Positions 12,061 through 24,099 of a stretch of 64,000 nucleotides of DNA are shown piece by piece. The notes under the pieces are model-generated. The model was not told where the DNA came from. It searched no databases and saw only the letters and a list, made by a program, of their open reading frames with translations. How positions within the stretch are numbered: the first letter of the stretch is position 1; each line of letters starts with the position of its first letter. The stretch lies in NCBI GenBank assembly GCA_011033025.1, contig WFMF01000449.1:1-64000 (forward strand), in the 5' to 3' direction. The stretch comes from Beroe forskalii. Lineage: Eukaryota > Ctenophora > Nuda > Beroida > Beroidae. The translations under genes were made by a program, and so were the position numbers.

Positions 12061-14009
12061 TAAAATAAAAAAAATAAAATATCATTTTATTAATAGTTAC
12101 AATATGAACTTCCAAATATCGCCCCTTCAACAAAGATTTATATAATAAATAATTCAATAAAAAAGTTAATAATCATAAATATCTTATGGTGCACTTGTCA
12201 AAATTTAAGAAGAAGGCGAAAAATGAAATGACTGGGGGAAGCAATAGCTCTTCGAGCTAGAAAGTGCTTACACCAGTGATTACGATTGTCAAGGTTACGA
12301 AGCGCAAAACGAGCCCACCACCCATAATTGACGAACAGAGATTGAAGTAATAATAGGTATAACGATGACACAACAAGGCAAACTGAGTACCCACTGAAAT
12401 TTAGCTAAATTAGTACTTATCAATTAAATAACTTCGTAAGTTATTTTTGAATACAGCTAAGGAAGACGATTGTCTCAATTTCAATGGAAGAGAGTTCCAA
12501 AAAGCAGATCCACGTATGCTTGGGTTCTTATACGTACTAACTAATTTTGGGCATTTATAGTAGAGTTCCATTTCAGGACAGCTCCAAATTTGGGTGGTCT
12601 TTTATCATCGACAAAACAGTTAGTAATTGGTAATGGCCCAGGAGCAACCACACCATGTGGTTCAAGTAGATGTCAATCATGCCCCTTGATGACAAATTCA
12701 GATGAATTGTCATATAGAGGGAAGTCAATCCAACCAAAAGCTGGGTCATGTCTATCTAGGAACATTATTTATTTTGCTACTTGTTTGCTGTGTCTAAAGG
12801 GTTATGTTAGTAAAACTGTTTCCCAACTCAGAACCAGGATTAATGGCCATAGAGCACTTTATTACAAAATAAAGAAGGACCCAAATAAGGTATTGTCAGA
12901 TAACACTTACAATAATGATTTGTCATTGGCATACCACTTATATAAAGAACATAATTGTACTAGTCCAAATGATTTCAATAGAGTCTATAGATTCACAGCA
13001 TTCTAATCCCGATGCCCTGGACGTTGCTGAAAATAGGTGGATCCATGGGTTGAAGACATTGGAACCAGGAGGGATAAATGCCTCCAATCCATTCAGCATC
13101 CCTCTTATTCAGTGACGTCCAGTACATTCTGTGTTTTTTTATGTTGTCCCGTTTTTTGAGTTTATATATCTTGGATTTGTACCAGCATGGTACCCATCAT
13201 TTGCTCTCAGTTAATTTTATTTATTCACAGAGAATTTTATTATTTTGAAACCTCTCATTCAATAAAGTTTTGATAAATATTCTTCTGGGAGATATCAAGT
13301 TTTGTATGGTTACTAACCAGAATATATTCCACTTTAGAATTCTGATGATATATAGTATGAAACATGTCAATTCTTTCTAAGTGGTCTCTTACTGTGTGGA
13401 ACATCGCCAGTCTCCTCTGGGTTTAAAAAGTATTCTAGAGTTCCATTTCAATTGACCTAGTGGACATTGAATACATATCACTTTTCTTAATAAAGTTTGT
13501 TTTTATTTTTTCCGGGAATTCCTTGTTAAAGAAAAAATCATAACAGAGAGTGGCTATGTTGAACCAGTACAAATCCTTCAGTATTGAGGACACCAAGTTT
13601 TTTATATAATGGAGACATGTCAGTGTATTTTTGCTTATACTTATCGAATTTTGGGAGACGGAAAATTGCCCTAACAACTTTGTTTTGGGATTTCTTAACG
13701 CTTTTTAGGTTATTTGGAATCTTATCATTAGAAACGTCGGTAAGTACGTTTTTGCTCAAAGAGGAGGCCCAAATTACGATCCCATAATTCAAGTGAGATT
13801 CAACCAGACTGTGGTAAATCAGTTTCTTCGTGGCTATTTCTATATTTGGCATTTTCCAAAAAGAATTTACCATTCTGTTCACTTTACAGGATACAATAGA
13901 CGTGTGTTTTTTGAAGGTTAGGTTTTTATCGAAGTGTATACCTAAATACTTTATTTCGTCATTTTCATAAATCAAAGAACCATCATCTAATTCTATGAAT
14001 TCATCTATA
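12061..14009 (-). mobile_element. Satellite-associated LINE, copy 2, with a nested insertion
   Basis: This is a second minus-strand copy of the element at 8817-10688. The 3' UTR (12061-12560) joins the satellite at the same base as copy 1. The RT C-terminal part lies at 14009-13451 and has the same KYLGIHFDKNLTFKKH and HLNYGIVIWASSLS motifs. It is interrupted by a Penelope-like fragment at 12576-13435 and lacks the MITE of copy 1. Its 5' end stops near 14009 at unrelated sequence, not satellite, so that side was lost or replaced. Confidence 0.82.
12576..13435 (+). mobile_element. Penelope-like element fragment with GIY-YIG endonuclease
   Basis: The 860-bp plus-strand insertion sits in LINE copy 2 and is flanked by a 15-bp target duplication, TAGAGTTCCATTTCA, at 12561-12575 and 13436-13450. 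The open frame at 12590-13006 shows the C-terminal layout of Penelope-like retroelements: a cysteine cluster (PCGSSRCQSCP), then SCLSRNIIYFATC, GYVSKT and LRTRINGH. This is the degenerate GIY-YIG nuclease with its zinc-knuckle lead-in. Downstream in a different frame is RWIHGLKTLEPGGIN, a conserved C-terminal phrase of the group. The RT part is missing, so this is a 5'-truncated, broken copy. The GIY-YIG glycine position reads serine (YVSKT). Confidence 0.82.
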
Positions 14010-15660
14010 GTACTAGTCCAACGCATTTTTGCACTGACCCCCAAAATCGAATATAACAAGCTGATTTCACGTGGATCTGTTCATATTGAGTCCCCTGAGG
14101 TCCCACAAAAAAGTCTACCAAAATCGGAGTGGGGCAAATACGATTTTTTTCAATTTTCCCTCAGGTGCATGGGCGCGTATGTTCAAAATACAATATCCCA
14201 GCTTCTGAATGAGATACAGACCTCCATGAGCAGCTCAAAATGACCGCAATGGTCGACTTATGTTGGGCGGATGAGGTTTCCGAGACCCCAAATCCTTTAC
14301 TTTTTGAGATATCGCCAAAAAACCTAGACGCGAGTCGCTTATTTGAGCATATGCAGGTAATATGTGTACGAGTCAAGCAATTTTCGACATTAACCATCAT
14401 GAAGTGAAAATAGTGAGCTAATTATACATTGATCAGATGTTATTGGATCAGCTGAAGTAACAAAATAGTTCTGAGTGGATTGAACAATGATATTTTGGCT
14501 ATGCAGTATGCAATTCCCTCATCTCAGACACATCTAAATCCGAAAATTATGATTAGGTTTATAAGTTCATCGACTCCATTTGAAGCTATTTCATGAATGA
14601 CTACCAAAATACTTAAAAAACAATTGCCTTGGTTAGTGGGTACTATCAAGGCTAATTATTGGCATTTCATGCCAACCATCAGAAAGTTTCAAATGCATTG
14701 GTTCGGCAGAAAAATTGATCACACCGGATACATTTCTACAATATAGTCTCTAGATTAATAAAATGAATATTTGCTTTCATAGCATATGGAACAACACATG
14801 TTAGCCTATACCTATCATGGCGCTGGACAGGAACTTCAATCCCATCCACTCAACACACATGGTTGAGAAGCATATTAAAGTATTAAGTTAAACATCGATT
14901 ATCTAGATTGATAGATAGTACGAAGGTTCATAAACTCACAAAGCATAGGTCTAGCATGGACATACAAAGATTCGTTTGCTAACCTTTATGATCATGTAAA
15001 GATGTAATGTTGACTATCAGATTATCCATTATTTTCAAACCAACTCTTACTTCTCAAGAAAATGTCTTGAATGGGATGTATTCTGTTTGATGGACACAGG
15101 AACATCCAGGAGATTTCGGAGTCTTGATTAGGCCATAGTGTTAGTTTCTATCTGCTCTCTTGGATTCTGAGTTTTCATTGCTACAAAAGTATAGAAGTCA
15201 CCTAGTATACTGGTATTAAACCCACATGCCCAGTTGGCAGTTGCAATCATTATAGTTAAATGATACTCCTATGATTGTAACCATAATAACTGAGATGAAC
15301 GAGTATCAATATGCTGTTCTGGATCAATGTTCATTGAAATACCCTCAATCCTCTTTCGCTAATATGGTATGAACATTAAATGTTCAGTTGAGACAAGTTA
15401 TGATATTATTTCAAGTCTATGTTATGCATTTTAGTATGACTCTGAAGAAAATTTTCATATCAATAAAAGCTGAAGATAAGTTATAAGTAGATCGTACATT
15501 TTCCTTAAGCACATCTAACTGTCTTCTTGAGCTATTTCAAAATTGAATAAATCATTCACACTCAATCATCCTTCCCTTATCGTTTCCAATCCAGCACCAT
15601 TCTGTTACCAAATCTTCCTCAAGCATACATCATTGCTTGAACCCCAACTCAAATATCCTG
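14010..15660. other. Gene-poor region with a possible inverted-repeat-element arm
   Basis: Bases 14030-14390 contain phrases (gggcggatgaggtttccgag, gagatatcgccaaaaaacc) resembling the subrepeats of the large inverted-repeat element in the KCTD3 intron, so this may be a diverged solo arm. Bases 14400-15660 are AT-rich and show nothing I recognise. They probably lie inside or beyond the truncated 3' side of the anoctamin gene. Confidence 0.4.
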
Positions 15661-15666
15661 GTTCAC

Positions 15667-17217
15667 GAGACCCAAGTGGACTTTGTTGAGTTGGACGCGG
15701 AGGACGATTTCAGTGAGGACAAAGAGGAGGACGGTGTAGACGGACGCCAGGAGGAAGCCAGACAGTGAGATGATCAGTTGGGGGACTCTGAAATTATACA
15801 AGAGGGTTCAAAGCGGGTTTATATAAGGGGTTGAAAGCGGCAATGGCAGATATATTCATCTTCAAGCAAGTAATTTTGAACGACAACATCGCCTTGATCA
15901 ATTTGATCAAGAAGTGGTTATTTTCGCATTCCCCATCCAAGATTAAATGTCACTGAAGACGAAACGCAACCCCTGAAGTACCACAGAGCCCCCCTTTAGT
16001 TACCTGAGTTTGCCTCTCTTCCTCTGAAGAAGTTTACACTCCTCCTCCTGCACATTGTAGTTAGAAACCCCCCACTGAAGAGACAGAATAGACCCTGCTT
16101 TGTGCCACTGGTACTGCGCTACGTTGATCCAGATCATGACAAACCCCACGTAGATATCCGAGCCCGGGTTCAGCATGATATCGTGGAAGTTCTCCCAGAA
16201 GTCAGTGCTGAACATGTTCATCAGGAAGTACCTCTCGAGGTGTTTGGGCTGTTTGTACGTGCAGAGTCCATACAGCAGGCAGATAAACGCAGCAATGGAG
16301 ATGGGGAAGAGTCCGAATATAACCCAGAAGTTGCTCCACGCGTAGCCAAAAGCCATCTCCTCGCCGAAGTAATTCCGGAATTCCTCAAGGGGGAAGGACA
16401 GCGGCATCCACGATATCTTCTCCCGAAGCTTCAGCATTTCGGGCGAGTGAGGCACGAAATCCGTCTTAATCCTGTAATCCTCGTTATCCAGAATCCTGCT
16501 GGACTTGAGTATCAGGTAGATGAGTTCTGACTGCACACGCACAGAGTGCAGTACCGCCACGTCCTCAGGGTGCAGCTTCTTCTTCAGCTCCCTGCTGTAC
16601 GCCACGCTGTAGTTAACTTCAGTGAAGCTCCTGTAGGCAGTTGAGCCGTACTGAAGCAGGGAGATGAAGCGAGTGTAGTGTGAGTCACAGGTTCCGTGGT
16701 CTCGGCCCTGCTTCCGCATAAACCGAACGTTGTACGAGTGCTGCTCAGCTAACAGCTCCGCCTGCGGGAGAAAGTTTTAATGATTCTAGATAGCAGCTAA
16801 TAAAGGGGAAGACCAGTGTTCTTTATATTTTAGATATCAGAGCAGCAAACTGTTCTCAAATATGAATATTCATCCTATAAATTGATTTTACTGAGCCGTA
16901 AAATCATATAATTGAATAACCAAGAAATTGATAACTATATCGTTTCCCTGATATGAATGAACATCATCTACCTGGTCCGGACTGAGGTGTAGGCACAGGA
17001 ACACCCTCTCCTCCGTTCTTTCCTCGTAACTTGACACGTTGTGTGACCCCAGCAGGGCCCGCAGTTCTGTCAACTTCTCAGTCGCTATATCCGGGTGGAG
17101 GACAAGGATCACTGCGGGCTGCGGGCTGCTACTGCTGCTCGTGGACAACCAGTGCTTCGTCTCATCCCGCCCCTCCTTCTCCTCCCCCTCTTTCAGAGAC
17201 TTCATCTCCATTTCCAT
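15667..17217 (-). CDS. Anoctamin (TMEM16)-like membrane protein, N-terminal exons
   Basis: Three minus-strand exons can be joined in phase: 17217-16972, 16761-16004 and 15787 to about 15667. The start ATG at 17217 is in a good context (accATGg), but an earlier exon cannot be excluded. The product reads a charged cytosolic N-terminus (HWLSTSSSSSPQPAVILVL, EERTEERVFLCLHLSPDQ), then the anoctamin pre-TM block (RVQSELIYLILKSSRI; LREKISWMPLSFPLEEFRNY), the conserved FGEE before TM1 (FWVIFGLFPISIAAFICLL), and TM2 with the family signature WxxxxxxxxWHKAGSILSLQWG. The third exon gives another hydrophobic helix (LIISLSGFLLASVYTVLLFV). Anoctamins are calcium-activated channels or lipid scramblases. Only about the first 370 residues are seen where the family usually has 650-1000. 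The scramblase core lies further 3', beyond the window or beyond the mobile DNA at 1-14 kb. The last donor (C|GTGAAC) is a guess. Confidence 0.7.
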
Positions 17218-17813
17218 GGTGAGGCGAGGAGTGGTACCTATTACATGGGAGGCTGTTAAAATACTATGTTTGTCAATCATCATAAGAAATTCAATGTATA
17301 GTAAGGGGGAGGGTCGATATTTTTTCTTCAAAAAATCGATTATGAATAAATTCAAAAACAGGTCCTCCAAAAGTGAGGAAAGAATAGTGTTGGAACGATT
17401 CAGAAGAAAATACAGAGATAATCGCAACTTGGAACATTTGGTAAAGACTGTAACCAAGTTGAAAGAAACTGGCGAACAAAAATAATTAATAAAATCCATA
17501 TCAAAAACATTATCCCACTTTAAAGTAGCTTTTCCTTTTTCTTTTACAACTACGAAGATAAAAGTCGGCTTGGTTCAGGAACAATGGGATGAGTTCTCAG
17601 TATTTCAAACAAAGGCAATTTGCAACAAAATCGCGCAACATATGGCGAGACAACATACGGCATCGTGTTACATCCCACAAACGAAACTAGACCATTGGAT
17701 GGAAATAATTAATCATTGTTACCCATGTTGATGACCTCACATTCGATAGCTGATTAAAAGTATGAGGTTCTGACAAACAGCTATTTCCTCAAGCTCAAGG
17801 AAAGAGGAGGGTA

Positions 17814-18297
17814 CCTTAGTACACTTGGAAAAACCGCACTAATTAAGTGTATAGTATTTAAGTGCGCATAAAATTAAGTGTATGCTAATTAAGTGAACAA
17901 TTTTGTTTTTTTCGGACATGAATTAATGAATAACTGTACTACCGGATTTAAATGTATAGGTACTTGATAAGTTTATAGTGGTCAAAATAAATAAGTACAA
18001 TTCAAAAACGAGCTGTATATCGTGACCGTTAGCTAAAACTTAAATAGTTAAAAGAAAGAAACTGTAATGGATACTATAACTTATTACTGTAGAAAATTTG
18101 ATTTACTTTCATAATTGCAAAATTTTCGATCGTTGGTCCTATGAAAGTATGAATATGATGTCCTGCAATCAAGAGGAAAATTTCAAATTTATTGAAATTT
18201 CCACATCGTTTTCTATCTCATAAAAACCGCACTAATAAAGTGCTTCGATCTTAAAGTGCGCGCAAATTACGTGATGCCGTTCTTAAGTGTACTAAGG
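17814..18297. mobile_element. TA-flanked MITE with internal direct repeats
   Basis: The 484-bp element has inverted ends CCTTAGTACACTT and AAGTGTACTAAGG, each next to a TA. Just inside both ends is a directly repeated block beginning AAAACCGCACTAAT and rich in AAGTG/CACTT half-sites. There is no coding potential. Direct subterminal repeats inside inverted ends are reminiscent of Tc1/mariner IR/DR organisation. Confidence 0.65.
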
Positions 18298-21200
18298 TAT
18301 ATTATATCTTTGGATATAACAACATTGGCCACCTGTACTTTCAGTCTATATTTTCAAAAAAAATGATGGAATTTTGCAGTTTGGAAAATGGAACAGTTGA
18401 AAGAAACTGTAATATTCTACCTCAGGAAATCAAAATAATACAGAAAAAAGAAGTGACAATATTTTACAATAAATTGATAAGTGACGCTTAATATTTCATT
18501 TCAAATACACCTCTTGCGAGTTGCGGCAGAATATAAAGTTCGCATGAAGCTTATAACAAGTGACACGTCGTTCGCTGTGACATATTCAACAAGATTCTAG
18601 TGGGAAGCACATCGGACGGTAACAAATAGGGTGATTGTTCGGTAATCAGGCTCTAATCACATAGAACCACTGGTATTCACTTCACCTTGAGGAATCAATT
18701 AGGTACTGATTAACATTCTTTGTGTGCCATCACACGTGTGATCGTCACACGTCAGTAGTATATCTGTGAAAAAGTTGCATGAAGATGGATAGTAGGTAGG
18801 TACCTTTTAATTCGCCATAGTGAGTTTAAAGTGTAATGTACACAATGAAGGTACATGAGAATGTACTTACATGAGAATTCCTTGTGTGTGTGTGGCAGGT
18901 GAATGAGGTAGGCAATTAGTAAACATGGTAATATCACGACCGGAAATAACTAGAGTTACTCTTTTAATTTGATTAGAGTCTACCAACATCACGCAGAAAG
19001 TGTGGAGTGAGAGGATGATGTAATTTAGCATTATCCTTTGAAAGGGGTGATTATGACTTCATATTCAAACGCCAACATGACGTGATTGAGTGATCACACC
19101 TTCCACAGTCTACATTACATTCAGTGTACAGTGTACAGTGTACAATGTACACACTGTACAGTTTACACAGTGGAAGCTACACTGCACAGTATGTACGTGC
19201 CAGTGTACACACTACAAATACAATATAGTGTACATTGCACAATGTACACTTCTGCAAGTATGGAATGTACACATTATTCGAGTGTAGAATGTACAATGTT
19301 TAATGCTTACACGCGTTCAAAATGAAAATGGTACAACTATATAACCTACTGACTACAAAGATCTACTACTCACAAACCATCTAACAAGAGACACTAACAC
19401 GCACAACATGTACCTACCATTGTGTTTAAACTACAACATGTTGCTCCATCTCTTGTGTGTGTCTACATGTATTGTGAAACATATATCCGTGTAAATGTAT
19501 ACATATTGTATAGTAATATATATATTCGTGTGACCTGAGCAGCTAGCGTCTGTGTACAACATGGCATAATATACACATCCACATTAACATAATAATATTA
19601 TGCAATCCTAAGTTGCCGTTAGCCCACCCCACAGCTCTCTCCTGACCACACGTACTGCGCTAAACACTCCGTTCATGGTAATTACGTCGCAAGTTCACCA
19701 CTAAAAACCCTCATAATGACGTCACCAACTCACCACTGTTAATCATGATAACGCTAAACACCGTGAGAAAAAAGTGGTATTTTCAACAATTTGGCAGCGT
19801 ACACAATGTTTATGACGTCATTGGGACCGCCTATTCATTTTGAGCGTATTTAAAACACACACGGTTCTTCGTCTACAACTCACAACGCTAAACCATAGTA
19901 ATGACGTCATTATGTGATAGGTAGAACTCATTTCAATTGTATATTCATACAGCACAAATGTTGAAACACAGCATGAGTATTGAGTTTTGTACAGACAATT
20001 TTTATACGACGGCACGATTTTGTACCCAATTATCGATACTTGGTTTGAAGAAAATGCCCTGAAATTCAAATATGCGAAGGAGTGTTTCAGAAAAGATGAC
20101 GGTTGACTCAACGATGGATAAGACACACTCCAGAGTCCAGAATCATTTTCCAAGGTGTAGGTACCTTGGACAGGATGCTGAAGTTTGTCTGTACGGGCAG
20201 TGCCCTCAGAAAAATAGGGGCACTTCCTTATTACTATTAGCCAAGATATTGACCACCTATTTATTGACCTATTTATTTACCGCCTATTTATCTTTAGACC
20301 GCCTCTTTACCTTTAGAGCAAGCTGCGCACCAAGGGGATAGGACACTGAGCCTCTCCTAGTAGTACAATAATTACACCTAGCACCTGTTATAGCTAATGT
20401 AGTAATGTATACCTCGTACCTGCGAAATGAAGCCGGGTCAGCATCATCAAATCGCAACAATGTGCTGTGAAAATGACGTAATGGTCATTAATTGGACATT
20501 TTCTTATATTCAAAACGATGAGTACAAAAAAGAACGTTTATGAAAATACAATATACATGGGTGTAACATCGGAGATAGGTACTTCTACACAGTTAAATTG
20601 TCACGTGGAACATTTGAGTGTGTGTACTAACATTGAACACCTTGGTCACATGGTGTGAGTACAGTGTAAGAATGTACATTGTGCTAGGTGTGTCAGTACG
20701 ATATGTGTGAAATGTGAATTAGGGTTGTACATTGTACACAAATTCACTAATTAATACAACTAAAAGCCAGGGAATACTAACACAGAGTACCTAGTACACT
20801 TTACTGTACAGTGATGAATGCGTGGGTATATACTGAGCTAAAATTAGAACAATACATTCGCTAGACTGTACGAGTGTAGTGTGTACAGTACATTGTAAAT
20901 TTATAATTTAGAAACTCGCAATTACCAATTTGCATATTTTGTCACCTTATGCAGTGTATGTTTTGAATATCGAAAGGCGGTATCGATATATTCAGATATA
21001 ATCAAATATCTGAATATATGGATTGGACAGGTGCGATATTATTACGCCCGAGGCTAACAAGAAACGAGAGGACTTAGTGTAACATCGATAATTTATTATG
21101 CTAATTGATTATGCTAACTGCTCACAATTCACTAACCAATGTGACTGCACATACCAAGTTATCAACAATCAACTCGTTCAATGAACGCCTGCATTACTTG

Positions 21201-21780
21201 ATACTCAACAGTTCCCAATTCGCGGGGGGTCGAAATAAGCGTACTGGGGTGGACGATTAATTGAGAATTTGAAATAAGTGGGTCGTCCTTTTCCCCCCTT
21301 ACTAGGTGTTCTGACTTGTAATCACAAATTTTGGTATTTTTATGTAAGACGAATGTTAGCAAAGTTTATGTAGCCAAGTTATAAGCATGTAAGAAAATAT
21401 ACAAATAGGTATATGTTGTGCAGTATGTGTGCACTAGTGACCTTTTTATCTTGGAAAAATAAATTGCTAAGTGAAAGGTACAGTTTATTACCATCAGAAA
21501 TATTCCCCAAAGTGCACTCGTGATCGTGCCCCCCGGCCTCCCGCTTACTAATATCATGTCAATGCAGGTAGAATCACAGTAATTTTGGGTTCTTAAACAT
21601 TTAAAGCTGATGTCTATCCTATATGATACAGATGTTTGCACTAGTGATGTTCTTGGAAAAATAAACTGGTTTATTGGGCAGTGAAGAGTACAGTTTAATT
21701 ACCATCAGAAAAAGTCCCTTTTGACTTTGGATGTCCCCTGTTTCACGTTTACTTTGCAGGTAAAGGTTGGACACATGTCA
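18298..21780. other. Intergenic AT-rich DNA with short palindromes
   Basis: There is no gene I can support. Bases 19090-19330 are a cluster of GTGTAC/TGTACA words (acagtgtacagtgtacaatg), open in two frames only because of the repetition. Bases 19700-19910 hold three TGACGTCA palindromes. Bases 18725-18755 contain acacgtgtga/tcacacgt inverted motifs. The rest is unremarkable. Confidence 0.5.
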
Positions 21781-21810
21781 AATCAATAGAACACCATTTC
21801 TCTATAAGGT

Positions 21811-21849
21811 GCACTGTCTCTATATAGTGTTTTTTCGCACTATATAGAG
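21811..21849. repeat. Short hairpin-forming inverted repeat
   Basis: TCTCTATATAGTG is followed after a short T-rich loop by CACTATATAGAGA, giving a perfect 13-bp stem. Related half-sites (gcactatatggg) lie downstream near 21905. It may be the core of a small MITE. No function is evident. Confidence 0.55.
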
Positions 21850-22285
21850 ACAAAATTTCGACCATATGTTAATGTATGTACGGAACAAAGTTCGAGTGAA
21901 AGCGCACTATATGGGTAAGTGTTAGGGTTAGACTTACGGCCGGGGTTTGGGTAAGGGTCCGGGTTAGTGGGTAACGGATCGGGAGAATTCGTCCGGGGAT
22001 GAGTAAAGGTCTTTTGTCAGTTAATCATTTTGTCAATTTGTCCTTCCATCCCTCCCATGATAGCCAGTAAGCCATATTATGATGAATAAATGTACAACGT
22101 TTATTTTACTGATTAAAAACCCTAAAATTGGGATACAGAACCAACAGAAACATTCAATAGGGTCAAAATTACACGGAGAACAAGCGATGAATTGATAATA
22201 GTATGGATAAATTTAGAAATTAAACGCAATAAAGCTCAGATTTTCAGGAAATTGTTCTCGATGGACTCAGGGTTTGCGGGTGTAC

Positions 22286-22476
22286 GACATTTCATCTCAG
22301 GACACTAAACACTTCATCTCAGGACACTTCATCTCCCTGTCCTGACCCTAACCATAACCCTAACCGTAACCGGAGCACTAACTCTAACCCATACCCAAAC
22401 CCTAGCCCTAACCCAGACCATAACCTTTGCGCAGAGTTTAAATATTGCGAGATGAAGTGTAGTGAGATGAAATGTC
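22286..22476. mobile_element. Small inverted-repeat element carrying degenerate telomere-like repeats
   Basis: Bases 22286-22298 (GACATTTCATCTC) and 22464-22476 (GAGATGAAATGTC) are perfect inverted ends. A second inner pair (acttcatctc / gagatgaagt) strengthens the inverted layout. Between them, 22347-22429 is a run of degenerate CCCTAAC words. A stretch of the opposite sense (gggttag, gggtaac) lies outside at about 21916-21980. The telomere-like run is too degenerate for a working telomere. Confidence 0.5.
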
Positions 22477-22479
22477 CGT

Positions 22480-23800
22480 TCCCCGGGTTTGCATGTCACT
22501 CAACGACTGATTGGGAATTTGGATAACTCCTAGAAGACAGAAATAAGTATTCAACTATATTTGATGAAGCAAACTGATCGATTGGCAACAAAATGCATGA
22601 TAATGAAATATTGCCATTTTGTGACACATAAAACATCTATTTGTACTAGCAACTGAAATTTATCAAAATAATCAATATTTGCCTTTTTAGATCAGATAGA
22701 ACTGTGTCTCCTTCTCACTTGTTGCCCAAATAATAGCTTAAAAAGAATTAGATAACTTGGAAACTGAACCTGCGTCAAAATAGATGTTATGGGGGCTGGG
22801 ATTGTAATTTACCAGAACATGCTATAAATAGCAGCATCCAATTAACGGACAACTCTTGATTAAGCATGGAAAAGAATCGATTGACAACGAAGGATAAATA
22901 AATTCATCGCCATTTTAATAGAATGGAATGACATTTATATGATATGGGGAGAAAATTAACCTGAAAACGGGATTTTCTAAAAATAGCTCACAAGAAAATA
23001 AGCAAGTTCTACGCCTTATAATTTCTCCAAAATTGGCATGACTGTCTAATTTAATGAGGGGAACAAGTTTTCAACGACAAAGGTCCTAATTGGCGACAAA
23101 TTGTCTGCTTTGAAAAGGCGGGACTTAGCTAGAAATGCAACAAACGGGCGAAAAACTAACGCGCAGTGATCCAAAATGTTGACAATTTTTGCCGTTCAGC
23201 AATATAGAAAGCACAAAATTTTAGTGCGCGCGACCAGCTTTTAGCGCGCATATTATTCCATATCGGGCAACTGGTACACTGAGCAGCACTCATTTACACA
23301 TACTACGTGTCCATGTTGTTGCGTTTATTTATAGCATAGGTCGAGACCGCTGCAATATGCCGAATCTAATCGCTGCCGCGTTTCCGAGTATTGCAGTCCT
23401 TTAGTGCATTTACATGCATATGCGTGAGTGTATAGGTTGGTCAAATTCTTTTGTTAAATTCTTTTATGTGACGATTTTGCATCGTAATATTTGGGTGGAT
23501 ATCTACTCAATTCAAATCAAAATATATGAGTAGTTTAAATTCCATTTCATTTCAATTTCATATGTTTTCCGTCCGTAGAGATCCTCGCAAAAATTAAGAG
23601 ATTGAGGGTCCTGAAGATTCCGGCTTACGTCGTTCTGTCGTTTAACGTTTTTCGAAAAGTAACGACTGCTTACCTTTCCTGACTCTTTACATCTTGAGTC
23701 TCCCTAGTTAGACAAACGTGCTGTAGAATTCTTGATTATGCTAGGTAGTGGTAATAAACAATAATGTTGGCATTGGCAAGTGATGACGTGTCAGCTTTAA
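22480..23800. other. Intergenic AT-rich DNA
   Basis: I see no gene, RNA or clear repeat in this stretch. Confidence 0.5.
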
Positions 23801-23803
23801 CTG

Positions 23804-24052
23804 ATGTGTGCTCATTGGTTGAAAGCAACAGGTCGAAAAGTAGGTTGAAAAGGTAGTAGAAAGGGCTCAATAAATACCCTTCTTGGCTTGGAAATTGCAG
23901 ATCATGCTTTCAATCTTCAAGAGAGATGAGGAAAAGATAGTTCCTGTTATGAAAACCATCCAGACTAGGGCACAGTAAAATTCTTCATGTCCTTTCGACC
24001 TTCTTTTCGACCTACTTTTTAACCTGTTGTTTTCGACCTATGAAGACACATA
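23804..24052. mobile_element. MITE with GGTCGAAA-type inverted ends, copy 1
   Basis: The ends read atgtgtgctcattggttgaa at left, and the complement of atgtgtcttcataggtcgaa at right. They continue inward as caacaggtcgaaaagtaggt on both sides. A further half-copy of the end (cggtcgaaaacaacaggttg) lies just outside at 24069-24089. A related element is at 63211-63421, so this is a dispersed family. No coding potential. Confidence 0.6.
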
Positions 24053-24099
24053 TGCGTTACGCTTCATCGGTCGAAAACAACAGGTTGAATTTTATTAAC

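Noticed and set aside
10410-12157. Repeated 65-codon and longer minus-strand ORFs (CCLITR, YLTRGTLAMSV)
   Set aside because: They are translations of the 55-bp satellite; the period is not a multiple of three and the frames merely cycle.
12915-13115. Separate 66-codon gene
   Set aside because: It contains the C-terminal phrase of the Penelope-like element in another frame and belongs to that element.
16102-16530. 142-codon plus-strand ORF
   Set aside because: Antisense shadow of the anoctamin exon.
19086-19325. 79- and 65-codon ORFs
   Set aside because: Both result from GTGTAC repetition.
22347-22429. Interstitial telomere
   Set aside because: CCCTAAC words are too degenerate and lie inside short inverted ends.
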